Shown in pieces: positions 25,759-35,106 of a stretch of 63,164 nt of DNA. Every line of letters starts with the position of its first letter. Within the stretch, counting starts at the first letter, position 1. Position numbers and translations under genes: made by a program. This DNA comes from Roseomonas sp. (lineage in GTDB: Bacteria; Pseudomonadota; Alphaproteobacteria; Acetobacterales; Acetobacteraceae): the NCBI GenBank assembly GCA_020249505.1, contig JADCFN010000035.1, forward strand, positions 1 to 63,164. Reading direction: 5' to 3'. The notes below the pieces were generated by a model. That model had not been told where the DNA came from. It saw only the letters and a program-made list of their open reading frames with translations, and searched no databases.

Positions 25759-26736
25759 ATGAGCTTCATGATGAAACGACGCACATTGGCTCGCCTTGGT
25801 TTCGGGGCGGGTGCCATTCTGGCCGCACCAACCCTTGGACGCGCGCAAGCCAGTTTCCCTGAACGCACCGTTGAAGTGGTGACGCATGCTGGGGTTGGCG
25901 GTGGTACGGATATCACAGCGCGCATGATGATGGTGCAGGCACCAAGCGAATTCAAACAGGAATTCGTCGTGGTCAATCGCACCGCCGGCAGTGGCGCGCA
26001 GGCGCTGCAATATCTGGCCTCAAAGCCCGCGGATGGGCACACGATTATCCTGGTGACGCAGACCCATTTGCTGACCCAACTGCGCAATCGCAATGTGCCG
26101 CAGTTTTCCGAGCTTGTGCCGCTGGTGCGCGCGACTGATGATCCGCAGCTTGTGCTCGTGCGGCGCGAAAGCCCCTTCCGTACCGCCGCTGATCTTGTCG
26201 CCGCCGGCAAGCAACGTTCCTTGCGCTTTGGCGGCACGCATGTGGGCGGCGTTGATCATATTGCGATCTTTTCCTTTGGCCGCGCGGCAGGCATGCAGCA
26301 GCCAACCCTGGTGCCCTTCCGTGGCGGCGGGGAGATTGTGATCAACCTGGTCGGTGGCAATACCGACTCAGCCTTGGTCAATCCGGCAGAAGCGGAAGCA
26401 CAGCTCCGTTCCGGTGAATTGCGCCCATTGCTGGCGCTTTCCGAAAAGCGGCTTGCGAATTTTCCGGATCTGCCGACTGCCAAGGAAATCGGCATTGATT
26501 GCGTTGCTTCCACCGTGCGCGGCTTTTGTGTGCTGCGGGGAACGCCGGAAGACCGAGTGACGCGGTTGGAGGAAGGATTATTGCGCGCCATGTCCGGCCC
26601 GATTTTCAAGGCGTATCTGGAGAATACCGGGCAATCGCCCGATAGCGTGGTGGGCCGCGCCGCCTGGGGCGCGCAGCTTCAGGCCTTCCATGATAGCGGG
26701 CGGGAAGCGCTGCAGGCGCTTGGCTTGCTGCGCTGA
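25759..26736 (+). CDS. tctC: Tripartite tricarboxylate transporter substrate-binding protein
   Basis: Periplasmic binding protein of the adjacent TctAB permease. The ATG at 25759 is chosen because GGAGG lies five bases upstream and it starts a twin-arginine-like signal (MSFMMKRRTLARLGFGAGA, processing near GRAQA); this gives 325 residues. Bug-family blocks are SFPERTVEVVTHAGVGGGTD, VVNRTAGSGAQALQYLA, HVGGVDHIAIFSFG and LVPFRGGGEIVINLVGG. It overlaps tctB by one base (TGATG). The ligand is unknown. Confidence 0.92.
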   Translation: MSFMMKRRTLARLGFGAGAILAAPTLGRAQASFPERTVEVVTHAGVGGGTDITARMMMVQAPSEFKQEFVVVNRTAGSGAQALQYLASKPADGHTIILVTQTHLLTQLRNRNVPQFSELVPLVRATDDPQLVLVRRESPFRTAADLVAAGKQRSLRFGGTHVGGVDHIAIFSFGRAAGMQQPTLVPFRGGGEIVINLVGGNTDSALVNPAEAEAQLRSGELRPLLALSEKRLANFPDLPTAKEIGIDCVASTVRGFCVLRGTPEDRVTRLEEGLLRAMSGPIFKAYLENTGQSPDSVVGRAAWGAQLQAFHDSGREALQALGLLR

Positions 26737-27203
26737 TGCGCCCGGCGCGCAATCCGAATCACGCCATTGCCGCCAGCATTACGGCAGTGGCCCTGGCCGC
26801 CATTGCCGCGACATTCACCTTTGATCCTGTGCCACCCGGCCTGCCCGGGCTTGGCGCAGTCGAGTTTCCGCGCCTGGTATCGGCCATTCTTTTGCTGCTC
26901 GCGCTGATCCTGGGGCTGACTGCGACATCCCCTGCAAGTGAGGAGGAGGCGCCGCGCGTTTCATCCCGCGCTTGGCTGATTTTTGCGCTCTGCCTTGGGT
27001 TTTTGCCGCTGGTTGAGGTGATTGGCATGATCCCGGCGATCCCGGTTTTCCTGATTGTGGTGGGGTTGCTCTGGGGGGGCACCGCTTGGCCCATGCTGGT
27101 GCTTTCAGCGCTTGGCATGGGCATCGCCATTTGGTTGATCTTTGTGAAGGTCTTTCGCTTGACCCTGCCCAAGGGTTGGCTGGTCACCATGCTGGGGTTT
27201 TGA
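26736..27203 (+). CDS. tctB: Tripartite tricarboxylate transporter, small membrane subunit
   Basis: Small four-helix membrane component that partners TctA. The 155-residue product has four hydrophobic stretches (roughly residues 8-25, 40-58, 75-100 and 110-140) and the poorly conserved sequence typical of TctB. Assignment relies on size, topology and its place between tctC and tctA with one-base and near-zero spacing. The central segment is rich in Glu/Ser (SPASEEEAP), consistent with a cytoplasmic loop. Confidence 0.88.
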   Translation: MRPARNPNHAIAASITAVALAAIAATFTFDPVPPGLPGLGAVEFPRLVSAILLLLALILGLTATSPASEEEAPRVSSRAWLIFALCLGFLPLVEVIGMIPAIPVFLIVVGLLWGGTAWPMLVLSALGMGIAIWLIFVKVFRLTLPKGWLVTMLGF

Positions 27204-27206
27204 GTG

Positions 27207-28679
27207 ATGGAAGGGTTTTTGGGCGGGCTTGCCATTCTGATTGATCCCTGGGTGATGTTCATGGTGTTCCTCGGCACCGTACTGGGGATTTTTGTGGGCG
27301 CGCTGCCGGGGATTTCGGGCAGCACCACCATTGCGCTGATGCTGCCCATGACCATCGCCATGGGGCCCATTCCCGCGATTTGTTTTTTGGGGGCGATTTA
27401 TTGTGCAGCGAATTTCGGTGGGTCCATCACCGCGATTATGGTGAATGCGCCGGGCGATCCTTCCGCCAGCGCAACTGCGCTTGAAGGCTATAAAATGGCG
27501 GAAAAGGGCCAGGCCGGTTTGGCGCTTGGCATGTCCGCGGTTTCGTCCGCGATTGGCGGCATATTCTCGATCATTGTGCTGATCATTGCCGCACCCTTGC
27601 TGGCGCGCGCCGCCTATTCCTTCGGGCCGCCGGAATATTTTGCGCTGGCCGTCTTTGGGCTTTCCATGTGCGCGGCGATTGGCGGGGATAGCGCGGTCAA
27701 GAATCTGATCGCCGCTGCACTTGGTGTCCTGATTGCGACTGTCGGTATGGATCTGACCACGGGTATCGAGCGCTTCGCCTTCGGCATTGATGAACTGGCC
27801 GATGGGATCAAGTTTGTTCCGGTGCTGATCGGGCTTTTCGCGGTGGGCGAAATGCACGATCAGGTGGTGCGCCGGGCAGAGAAGGCGAAGATCATCGCCA
27901 TGGATGCGGCGCGCGTGCCCGGCATGGCAGAGTTTCGCAAATGCAACCGCTCCATCTGGATTGGCAGCGGGATTGGCACCTTCATTGGTGCCTTACCGGC
28001 GCTTGGTGCCACAACGGCAGCGCTGATTGGCTATAATGAAACGCGCCGATGGTCCAAGCATAAGGAGGAATTCGGCAAGGGCAGCATTGAAGGTGTTGCA
28101 GGGCCTGAGGCTGCGAATAATGCCGCTGTCGGTGGTTCCATGGTGCCAACGCTTGCCTTGGGCATTCCTGGTAGTGCGACCACGGCGATTATTCTGGCTG
28201 GCCTGATTGTGCAGGGGGTGCGGCCCGGCCCGCATCTTTTCACGGAGCAGCCAACTTTGCTTTACGCCGTATTCGCTTCAATGCTCGCAGCCAATCTGTT
28301 CTATCTTGGGCTGGGGCTTTACATGGCCAAATTCTTCGCGCGGATTTCACTTGTGCCGCCGGCGATCCTTTGGCCTTCTGTATTCGTGCTTTCCATCATC
28401 GGCGCCTATGGGCCGGATCAATCCATGGGCGATGTCGTTATTATGCTGGTGGCGGGCGTGGTGGGTTTTCTGTTTCGCCGATCTGGGTTTTCGCCCGCGC
28501 CCCTGATTATGGGGCTGGTTCTGGGGGGCAAGATGGAAGAAACGCTCAAGCAATCGCTGATCATCTTTGGCGATGATGTCAGCCAATTCGCCACGCGACC
28601 GATTGCGATGACGCTGCTTTGCATCACCGCTATCGGGCTATTATGGCCGCTGATCGCGCGATTTTGGCGGATGCGCTGA
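27207..28679 (+). CDS. tctA: Tripartite tricarboxylate transporter, large permease subunit
   Basis: Main permease of the sodium/proton-driven TTT system, about 12 helices, 490 residues. Family blocks: GIFVGALPGISGSTTIALMLP near the start, NAPGDPSASATALEGY, and in the second half GTFIGALPALGATTAAL and LALGIPGSATTAIILAGL. A GTG at 27204 directly precedes the ATG at 27207; the ATG is preferred. It lies three bases after tctB. The end converges with the soeC-like gene, with a hairpin over both stops. Confidence 0.94.
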   Translation: MEGFLGGLAILIDPWVMFMVFLGTVLGIFVGALPGISGSTTIALMLPMTIAMGPIPAICFLGAIYCAANFGGSITAIMVNAPGDPSASATALEGYKMAEKGQAGLALGMSAVSSAIGGIFSIIVLIIAAPLLARAAYSFGPPEYFALAVFGLSMCAAIGGDSAVKNLIAAALGVLIATVGMDLTTGIERFAFGIDELADGIKFVPVLIGLFAVGEMHDQVVRRAEKAKIIAMDAARVPGMAEFRKCNRSIWIGSGIGTFIGALPALGATTAALIGYNETRRWSKHKEEFGKGSIEGVAGPEAANNAAVGGSMVPTLALGIPGSATTAIILAGLIVQGVRPGPHLFTEQPTLLYAVFASMLAANLFYLGLGLYMAKFFARISLVPPAILWPSVFVLSIIGAYGPDQSMGDVVIMLVAGVVGFLFRRSGFSPAPLIMGLVLGGKMEETLKQSLIIFGDDVSQFATRPIAMTLLCITAIGLLWPLIARFWRMR

Positions 28680-28692
28680 GCAGGCTCAGCGC
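28673..28692. terminator. Hairpin over the convergent tctA and soeC-like stops
   Basis: GCGCTGAG (28673-28680) and CTCAGCGC (28685-28692) form a perfect eight-pair stem with a CAGG loop and include both stop codons. There is no T-run on either side, so it is at best a weak or rho-assisted bidirectional terminator. The symmetry partly reflects two TGA stops facing each other. Confidence 0.35.
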
Positions 28693-29621
28693 TGTGTTGG
28701 GTAGTACAATGCCACCGTATGCGTTGCCTCTGCGAAAATCAGCCAGCGTTCCACCAATAGCCCGGCGATGGCGCTGGCGGCTGCGAGGAGACCCAAGGCC
28801 ATGGCCGCGCTACCGCCCAGGATAATGGCAAGGCAGAAAAACAGCGCCGGCAGGGCAAAACCGAGCAGCAGCGCGATGGCGCGCAGCCGCGCCGCATGCA
28901 CGCGGCCGACGCGAAACGCCATTTCACGCAGCAGGTAATTCACCTCGGTATGCGGGCTTTCCAGCGGGCGCACCTTGCCGATGAAGCCAAGCCCCGTGGC
29001 GCTTTCGCGCGTGCTGCCTGCGGGTGTTGCATCCACACTCGCCCAATAGGCGCGCTTGAAGAAAAGCGCGGCCATGCCAAGTGCGGCTGCGACCAGTGCG
29101 GGGAAAAAGCCACCGCCCCAGAAGATGGCGAGCATCGCCAGCAAGGACGCACCAGAGAAACTCGCGAATAGCAAATAGCCCGGCGCCACCATGGGGTGAT
29201 GCCATTCCTTCACGGGCTTCAGCGAGGCATAGATCATGCCTGTGCAATAGACCGTGACCGCCGCGCCGGCAGCGGAAAGCAGGCCCGCGGGCAAGATCAG
29301 CCGTGCCTCATCATGCGCGAGCGCGATCAGAAATACCGTTGCGGGCAGGAAGGTAAGGATCGCCGCCACACCTTCGCGCGACAGCCAAGAAGTCCGCCAT
29401 TGGCTGAGCGCGCGCCAGGCGCGTTCCGGCCGGCCCAGATGCAGCAGCGATGAACATAGCCCTGCGGCAATCAGCGCGAGCGCGATGATGGCGGCGGTGG
29501 CGCCGAACAGGCTGCTCGCCGGCAGAAGGCCGAGCGGTTTCAGCACACCAAGCCAGAACAACAAGCCATATCCCGCGCCGGACGCCACGGTGAAGAAAAT
29601 GATGGAAGGGGCTGGTTTCAT
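28686..29621 (-). CDS. soeC: DmsC-type membrane anchor, probable SoeC
   Basis: Quinone-reactive integral membrane subunit of a molybdenum oxidoreductase. The 311-residue protein has eight hydrophobic helices and DmsC-family features such as SLLHLGRPERAWRALSQWRTSWLSREG near residues 58-84. It overlaps the iron-sulfur gene by four bases (29618-29621), so the three subunits are translationally coupled. Anchors of this DmsC type occur in both DMSO reductase and sulfite dehydrogenase SoeABC. The large subunit lacks a Tat signal, which points to SoeABC. The symbol is an inference from family and order. Confidence 0.72.
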   Translation of the reverse strand: MKPAPSIIFFTVASGAGYGLLFWLGVLKPLGLLPASSLFGATAAIIALALIAAGLCSSLLHLGRPERAWRALSQWRTSWLSREGVAAILTFLPATVFLIALAHDEARLILPAGLLSAAGAAVTVYCTGMIYASLKPVKEWHHPMVAPGYLLFASFSGASLLAMLAIFWGGGFFPALVAAALGMAALFFKRAYWASVDATPAGSTRESATGLGFIGKVRPLESPHTEVNYLLREMAFRVGRVHAARLRAIALLLGFALPALFFCLAIILGGSAAMALGLLAAASAIAGLLVERWLIFAEATHTVALYYPTQR

Positions 29622-30361
29622 CGGGACAGCACCTTATCCATCCAGCGCAGCAGCGGGTTGGTGATTTGGCTGGGTAAGGGGCCGGCTTCCTTGGGCGCGG
29701 TCTTCACCTGGCTTGAAGCCTTGCGCGGCGGCAGATAGCGATTGACGGGCTGGTAGCCCATCTCTGGCATCAGCTCATACCCGCCGCGTTCTGCAACAAG
29801 TTTTGAGACATCGCTGTTCGGATCACCAAGATCACCGAAATGCCGCGCATTGGCGGGGCAGGTGGAAACACAGGCCGGCACGCGGCGGTCTTCCGGGATG
29901 GTTTCGTTGTAGATGCGGTCAACGCAGAGCGTGCATTTCTTCATGACACCCTGGTCTTCATCCAATTCGCGCGCACCATAGGGGCAGGCCCAGGCACAAA
30001 GCTGGCAGCCGATGCACATATCCGTATTGACCAGGACAATGCCATCTTCCGCGCGCTTGTAGGATGCGCCCGTCGGACAAACCGTGACACAGGCCGGCGT
30101 TTCACAATGCAGGCATGAACGCGGGAAATGCACCGTGCGGCCTTCATCACCGTCACCGGCTTCATAGGCATGCACCCGGTTGAACCAAACCCCTTCCTGC
30201 GCCGCGGAATAAGGGTGCTGATCGGGCAAGGGCGCCATATGGCCGCTTGTGTTCCATTCCTTGCAATTCGTCGCACAGGCATGGCAGCCGACACAGGTAT
30301 CAAGATCAATCACCAGGCCAAGCTTCTTGGCCCCCGGCGCGGGCGTGGGCAGGGATGTCAT
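29618..30361 (-). CDS. soeB: Iron-sulfur subunit, four 4Fe-4S clusters, probable SoeB
   Basis: Electron-transfer subunit between the molybdenum enzyme and the membrane anchor. The 247-residue protein has four cysteine groups: CVGCHACATNC, CLHCETPACVTVCP, CIGCQLCAWACPYGA and CTLCVDRI with PACVSTCPANA, enough for four 4Fe-4S clusters as in DmsB/SoeB/NrfC. There is no signal peptide. It overlaps both neighbours by four bases. The C-terminal 60 residues are proline- and lysine-rich. Confidence 0.8.
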   Translation of the reverse strand: MTSLPTPAPGAKKLGLVIDLDTCVGCHACATNCKEWNTSGHMAPLPDQHPYSAAQEGVWFNRVHAYEAGDGDEGRTVHFPRSCLHCETPACVTVCPTGASYKRAEDGIVLVNTDMCIGCQLCAWACPYGARELDEDQGVMKKCTLCVDRIYNETIPEDRRVPACVSTCPANARHFGDLGDPNSDVSKLVAERGGYELMPEMGYQPVNRYLPPRKASSQVKTAPKEAGPLPSQITNPLLRWMDKVLSR

Positions 30362-33210
30362 GGCTTTTTATCTCCTGCATTGAAGCGCAGAATTTTGGGC
30401 GGTTCGGGCATATTGGGTGGCGGCGTCAGCGTGCTTGGATGGGGCGCGGTGATGCCTTCCTCGCCGGGGGCGCATTTCTTGATATTGACGCGCAGATCAT
30501 ACCAGGCCGCCTGACCGGTAATGGGATCAGCATTGGCCAGACGGGGGCCGGTTTGCGCGGGCAGCCATTCGCTGATCACGTGGTTCAACAAAAAGCCGCG
30601 CTCGGCTTCCGCCGCATCAGGGCTCAACATCCAGGCGCCGGCACGTTTGCCGATGGCGTTCCAGGTCCAGACGGTGTCGGGATTGACGCCTTCCATCAGC
30701 GTCACTTGCCCCTTCACGCGGCCATTGCGGCTTTCGACCCAAACCCAATCATCCTGCGCAATGCCCATGGCTTCGCCTTTTGCGCGGCTCATATAGAGCC
30801 GATTGGCGCCGTGGATTTGCCGGAGCCACGCATTCATCGACCCCCATGAATGATACATCGCCATGGGGCGCTGCGTGACGGCCGAGAAAGGAAAGCCTGA
30901 GACATCATGCGCAACTTGCTCCAGCGGCGCATACCAGAAGGGCAGTGGGTAGCAGTAGCTGCGCACGCGTTCGCGCAAGGCTTCCGGCGGTTGCTTGGCG
31001 CCATGTCCTTCCGCAGCCAGGCGGAATTTCTGCAAAGGCTCTGACCAGATTTGCAAGACAATCTGATCAGACTTGCCAATCAGCCCCATCGCCTTGGCGT
31101 TTTCCAGATAGAGCTTGTTGGAATGCTTGAAATAGCTTTCCTCGGCCGAGAAATTATGCCGCCAGAAGCAGCCATTTTCGATATAGCGCTGCAATTGATC
31201 CGGGTTGGGCTTGCCGACACCCTTCGCCGTGCCATCCTCACCACGCCAACCAGCAAGCGGGCCAACACCCGGCATGCGTTCGTGATTGACGATGTAATCC
31301 GCGTAATCCTTGAAGCGCGGGCTGCCATCTTCCTTGGTGAAGGCGGGCAGGCCAAGCCGTGCGCCCAATTCAATCAATACATCCTGGAAGGGCCGCACAT
31401 CACGATCCGGCTTCAGCACCGGCTGACGAATGGCATCGCCCGGCCCATGAGAAGACCCAATCGGGCGATCCAGAATGGAAATGCAATCCCAGCGTTCCAG
31501 ATAGGTCGTGTCCGGCAGGATCAGATCTGCATAGGGCACGGTTTCGCTGAAAAACGCATCGGAATAGATCACGGTGGGGATGACGTATTCGCCGGACGCA
31601 TCCTTGGCCGTGAGGCATTCGATGGTTTCCAGCGGGTTCATCGCGCTGTTCCAGGCCATATTCGCCATGAACATGAACAGCACATCAATCTTGTACGGGT
31701 CGCCCTTCGCTGCATTGCCGATCACGGTATGCATCATGCCATGCAGACCAAGCGGCGCTTCCCAGGAGAATGAATGGTCAATGCGAATGGGCGATCCATC
31801 ATCATTCACCAGCAAATCATCCGGCCCATGGGTAAAGGACAGGATATTGCCGGCAAGCGGTGTATTGGGCTTGGAATTCTTGCCCGCCGGTCCCGGGCCG
31901 GGCGGAATGGGCCGCGGGAAGGGCGCCTTGTAGCGCCAGGAACCTGGCGTATCGATGGCGCCCAGCAGCATTTGCAGAATATGCAGCGCGCGGCAGGTAT
32001 GAAAGCCGTTGGAATGGGCGCTGATGCCGCGCATGGCATGCAACGCAACTGGCCGGCCGACCATCTTTTCATGCCGACGGCCGAGCGTATCAGTCCAGGG
32101 TTGGTCAAGCGTGATGGTTTGGTTGAAGGCAACATCGGCCATCTCAGCCGCGATGCGGCGAATGCGGACCGCATCCAGCCCGCAGCGTTCCGCAACCGCT
32201 TCCGGCGCATATTCAGCGCCCAGATAGCGTTCCGCCATTAGGTGAAACACCGGGCGCGCCTTGCGGCCATCGGCCAGGGTGAAATCCCCGACCAGCACAG
32301 GGGAAAGATCAGCGGCGGCGGCATCCATCGCACCGCGCGCGCGATCCCAGGCTTTCGGCTTGCCATCCGCATCACGCACAAAAAGCCCATCGTCTGCGCC
32401 GCCCGGATTGCGAATGACCAGCCAATGCGCATTGGTGTGGCGCACCAGGAATTCGGAATCCACCCAATCATGGCGCAGCAATTCATGGATCAGCGCCATG
32501 ACGAAAAGCCCATCCGTGCCGGGACGGATACCCACCCATTCATCGGCAATAGCGGAATAGCCGGTACGCACGGGATTGACGGAAACCACCTTGGCGTTGC
32601 GCTGTTTCAGCGCGGCGAGGCCGGTTTTGATCGGGTTGGAATCATGATCCTCGGCAACGCCCAGGATCAGCAGATATTTCGCGCGTTCCCAATCCGGCTC
32701 GCCAAATTCCCAGAAGGAACCGCCAATGGTGTAAAGCCCGCCGGCCGCCATATTCACGGAACAAAAGCCGCCATGGGCGGCGAAATTGGGCGTGCCGAAT
32801 TGCGCGGCCCAGAACCCGGTCAGTGATTGGGATTGATCGCGCCCAGTGAAGAAAGCGAGCCGCTTCGGGTCTGTTTCACGCACCTTCTTCAGCGCATTGG
32901 TGGCGATATCCATCGCCTCATCCCAGGAAATCTCAGCATATTCGCCAGAACCGCGCGGCCCAATCCGCTTCAGCGGTGCCTGCAAGCGGGCAGGACTATA
33001 CTGCGTCATGATGCCGGCGCTGCCCTTGCCGCAGAGCACGCCCTTATTCACCGGATGATCGGGATTGCCTTCAATATAGCGCACCCGCCCATCCTTCAGG
33101 TGCACGCGAATGCCACAGCGACAGGCGCACATATAGCAGGTGGTTGTCTTCACCTCATCGCCGATCGGCGCCGAATAGGCGATCCGGTCCGTTGTGCTGC
33201 CATCTGGCAT
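30358..33210 (-). CDS. soeA: Molybdopterin oxidoreductase catalytic subunit, probable sulfite:quinone dehydrogenase SoeA
   Basis: Catalytic subunit of the Mo-bisPGD (CISM/DMSO reductase) family. The ATG at 33210 is chosen because GGAGGA lies seven bases upstream; this gives 950 residues. A 4Fe-4S site is at the N-terminus (TTTCYMCACRCGI; Cys25, Cys28, Cys32, Cys60), followed by GNPDHPVNKGVLCGKGSAG and the Mo-cofactor domains. There is no twin-arginine signal, so the enzyme should face the cytoplasm, as known for SoeABC, which oxidises sulfite to sulfate and feeds quinone. DMSO reductase, polysulfide/thiosulfate reductase and formate dehydrogenase-like enzymes are alternatives, but most of those are exported. 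Confidence 0.72.
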   Translation of the reverse strand: MPDGSTTDRIAYSAPIGDEVKTTTCYMCACRCGIRVHLKDGRVRYIEGNPDHPVNKGVLCGKGSAGIMTQYSPARLQAPLKRIGPRGSGEYAEISWDEAMDIATNALKKVRETDPKRLAFFTGRDQSQSLTGFWAAQFGTPNFAAHGGFCSVNMAAGGLYTIGGSFWEFGEPDWERAKYLLILGVAEDHDSNPIKTGLAALKQRNAKVVSVNPVRTGYSAIADEWVGIRPGTDGLFVMALIHELLRHDWVDSEFLVRHTNAHWLVIRNPGGADDGLFVRDADGKPKAWDRARGAMDAAAADLSPVLVGDFTLADGRKARPVFHLMAERYLGAEYAPEAVAERCGLDAVRIRRIAAEMADVAFNQTITLDQPWTDTLGRRHEKMVGRPVALHAMRGISAHSNGFHTCRALHILQMLLGAIDTPGSWRYKAPFPRPIPPGPGPAGKNSKPNTPLAGNILSFTHGPDDLLVNDDGSPIRIDHSFSWEAPLGLHGMMHTVIGNAAKGDPYKIDVLFMFMANMAWNSAMNPLETIECLTAKDASGEYVIPTVIYSDAFFSETVPYADLILPDTTYLERWDCISILDRPIGSSHGPGDAIRQPVLKPDRDVRPFQDVLIELGARLGLPAFTKEDGSPRFKDYADYIVNHERMPGVGPLAGWRGEDGTAKGVGKPNPDQLQRYIENGCFWRHNFSAEESYFKHSNKLYLENAKAMGLIGKSDQIVLQIWSEPLQKFRLAAEGHGAKQPPEALRERVRSYCYPLPFWYAPLEQVAHDVSGFPFSAVTQRPMAMYHSWGSMNAWLRQIHGANRLYMSRAKGEAMGIAQDDWVWVESRNGRVKGQVTLMEGVNPDTVWTWNAIGKRAGAWMLSPDAAEAERGFLLNHVISEWLPAQTGPRLANADPITGQAAWYDLRVNIKKCAPGEEGITAPHPSTLTPPPNMPEPPKILRFNAGDKKP

Positions 33211-33337
33211 ACGCCATTCCTCCATTTTTCAAGGAAAGAGTAGCGCATGGCGGGGCGGCCCTGCAAAGGGGGTGGGGCGGCTTTGACGGAGCCCTGCCGC
33301 GGCCTTAGCGTCCCGGTCAAATTACCGGAGACCGGCC

Positions 33338-34243
33338 ATGAAACTGCCAACGCATGGGCGCTATCAGCATAGCGCCATTCCCCAGCGCCCCACCTATGAA
33401 TGGCCCAATGGGGCGCGGCTAGCGGTGGTGCTCTGCAACAATATCGAAGCCTTCGCCTTCCGTGCCGGGCTTGGCAGTGACAGTACCGGCGCTGCGGCGC
33501 CGCAATCCCAGCGCAATTACGCCTGGCGGGATTACGGCAATCGTGTCGGGCTTTGGAACATGCTGGCGATGTTCGATGAGTATAGCCTGCCTTGCGCGCA
33601 TAACGTGAATGGACTGGTTTTGGATACCTGCCCAGAAATCGCCCCCGCGCTGATGAAGCGCGGCGATGAATTCATCGGCCATGGGCGGACCAATGCCGAA
33701 CGCCAGGATATTTTGTTTGAAGATGATGAACGCCGGCTGATCGCCGAAAGCCGCGACGCCATTATCCGCCATACCGGCAAGGCGCCTGATGGCTGGCTTG
33801 GCCCTTACATTACGCAATCCGCGACAACGCTGGATCTGCTGAAGGAAGAAGGCTTCAGCTATGTCATGGATTGGCCGGCGGATGACCAACCCTTCTGGAT
33901 GACGACGCGCGCCGGGCCGATGCTTTCCGTGCCTTACTCTGTCGAATTGAACGACAGCCCGGTCATGGTGTTTCGCCAGCAGGCAGCACGAAATTTCGCC
34001 GATATGGTGGTGGATCAGTTTGATGAAATGCTGGATCGGTCGCGCGATATGCCGCTCGTTTGTTCCATCGTGCTGCACCCTTTCATCATCGGCCAGCCCT
34101 TTCGGCTGCGCCCGTTTCGCCGTGCCATGCAGCATATCCTGACGCAGCGGGATAAGATTTGGCTGGCGCGCCCTGGGGAGGTCGCGCGCCACGCTGCCAG
34201 CCTGCCCAAGGGCATTGTGCCGGGGTCGGAGATGCTGCCATGA
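33338..34243 (+). CDS. Polysaccharide deacetylase-family (PuuE-like) hydrolase
   Basis: A 301-residue protein of the carbohydrate esterase 4/NodB fold group. The N-terminal RPTYEWPNGARLAVVLCNNIEAF, the RDYGNRVGLWNMLAMFDEY block and GHGRTNAERQ resemble bacterial allantoinase PuuE and cyclic-imide-type enzymes rather than secreted chitin deacetylases. No signal peptide is seen, so it acts in the cytoplasm, probably on a small amide or imide; the substrate is unknown. Its stop overlaps the ATG of the CoA lyase gene (ATGA), so the two are translated together. Confidence 0.78.
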   Translation: MKLPTHGRYQHSAIPQRPTYEWPNGARLAVVLCNNIEAFAFRAGLGSDSTGAAAPQSQRNYAWRDYGNRVGLWNMLAMFDEYSLPCAHNVNGLVLDTCPEIAPALMKRGDEFIGHGRTNAERQDILFEDDERRLIAESRDAIIRHTGKAPDGWLGPYITQSATTLDLLKEEGFSYVMDWPADDQPFWMTTRAGPMLSVPYSVELNDSPVMVFRQQAARNFADMVVDQFDEMLDRSRDMPLVCSIVLHPFIIGQPFRLRPFRRAMQHILTQRDKIWLARPGEVARHAASLPKGIVPGSEMLP

Positions 34244-35106
34244 ACCGCGATCTGCCGCAGTGGCGCTCCCTGCTTTACGTGCCGGCCAGCGAAGAACGCT
34301 TTGTTGCCAAGGCACATGAACGCGGTGCGGATGCCATTATTCTTGATCTGGAAGATGGCGTGGCGCCGGATGCCAAGGCGCGGGCGCGGGCCGGGCTTGC
34401 GGCTTCGGCAGCCAGCGCGCGACGCAATGGTGCGGATATTGTCGTGCGCATCAATCGCCCGCTCCGCATGGCGGCGGAAGATATTGCAGCGGCGGCAGCA
34501 GCAGGCGCGGATGGGCTGATCTGCACCAAGATGATGGGGGCGGATCATGTTCGGCTGCTATCCGAACTCGCGGCCGAATCGGAAGTGGCGGCGCGGCGCG
34601 CGGTGGGGGCGCTGCGCTTCATTGTGTTGATCGAAGATGCGGCTGCCTTGCGCCATGCGGATGCGATTGCCGCGGCTGACCCGCGCATTGTGGCGCTGGG
34701 TGTGGGCGGTGAGGATTTGGCGACCGATTTGGGTGCCGAACCCACACCGGATGCTTTGGATTTACCGAAGCGTTTTGGGCTGATTGCTGCGCGTGGCGCG
34801 GGGATTTTGCCGCTTGGCTTTATTGGCACCGTCGCGGGGTTGAAGGATTTGGACGGCTACCGGGCTATGCTGCGAAGGTCTCGTGCGATTGGTTTTGCTT
34901 GTGCGTCCTGCGTGCATCCATCTCAGGTCGCGATCATCAATGAGGAATATGGCGCACGGCCAGAGGAGGTTGCGCGCGCCAAGCGGCTGGTCGCCGCCTT
35001 TGACGTTGCGCTGGCAGAAGGCAAGGGCGCGGTCGCCTTTGAAGGCGATATGATTGACAAGCCGATTGTCGAGCGCGCGAAGAAATTGATCGCGCGCGCG
35101 GGTTAA
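34240..35106 (+). CDS. HpcH/HpaI-family CoA ester lyase (CitE-like)
   Basis: Predicted to cleave or form C-C bonds in beta-hydroxyacyl-CoA esters (malyl-CoA, citramalyl-CoA or similar). The ATG at 34240 (MNRDLPQWRSLLYVP) overlaps the previous stop and gives 288 residues; an 81-base in-frame extension upstream lies inside that gene and is rejected. Conserved features are ADAIILDLEDGVAPD, VVRINRP, LICTKMMGADH, FIVLIEDAAAL, LGVGGEDLATDLG and CVHPSQVAIINEEYG. A close paralogue is at 39244-40113. The stop overlaps the SDR stop on the other strand. Confidence 0.88.
   Translation: MNRDLPQWRSLLYVPASEERFVAKAHERGADAIILDLEDGVAPDAKARARAGLAASAASARRNGADIVVRINRPLRMAAEDIAAAAAAGADGLICTKMMGADHVRLLSELAAESEVAARRAVGALRFIVLIEDAAALRHADAIAAADPRIVALGVGGEDLATDLGAEPTPDALDLPKRFGLIAARGAGILPLGFIGTVAGLKDLDGYRAMLRRSRAIGFACASCVHPSQVAIINEEYGARPEEVARAKRLVAAFDVALAEGKGAVAFEGDMIDKPIVERAKKLIARAG

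Noticed and set aside
28686-33210. DMSO reductase DmsABC
   Set aside because: The catalytic subunit lacks the twin-arginine signal expected for exported DmsA; SoeABC fits better, though it is not proven.
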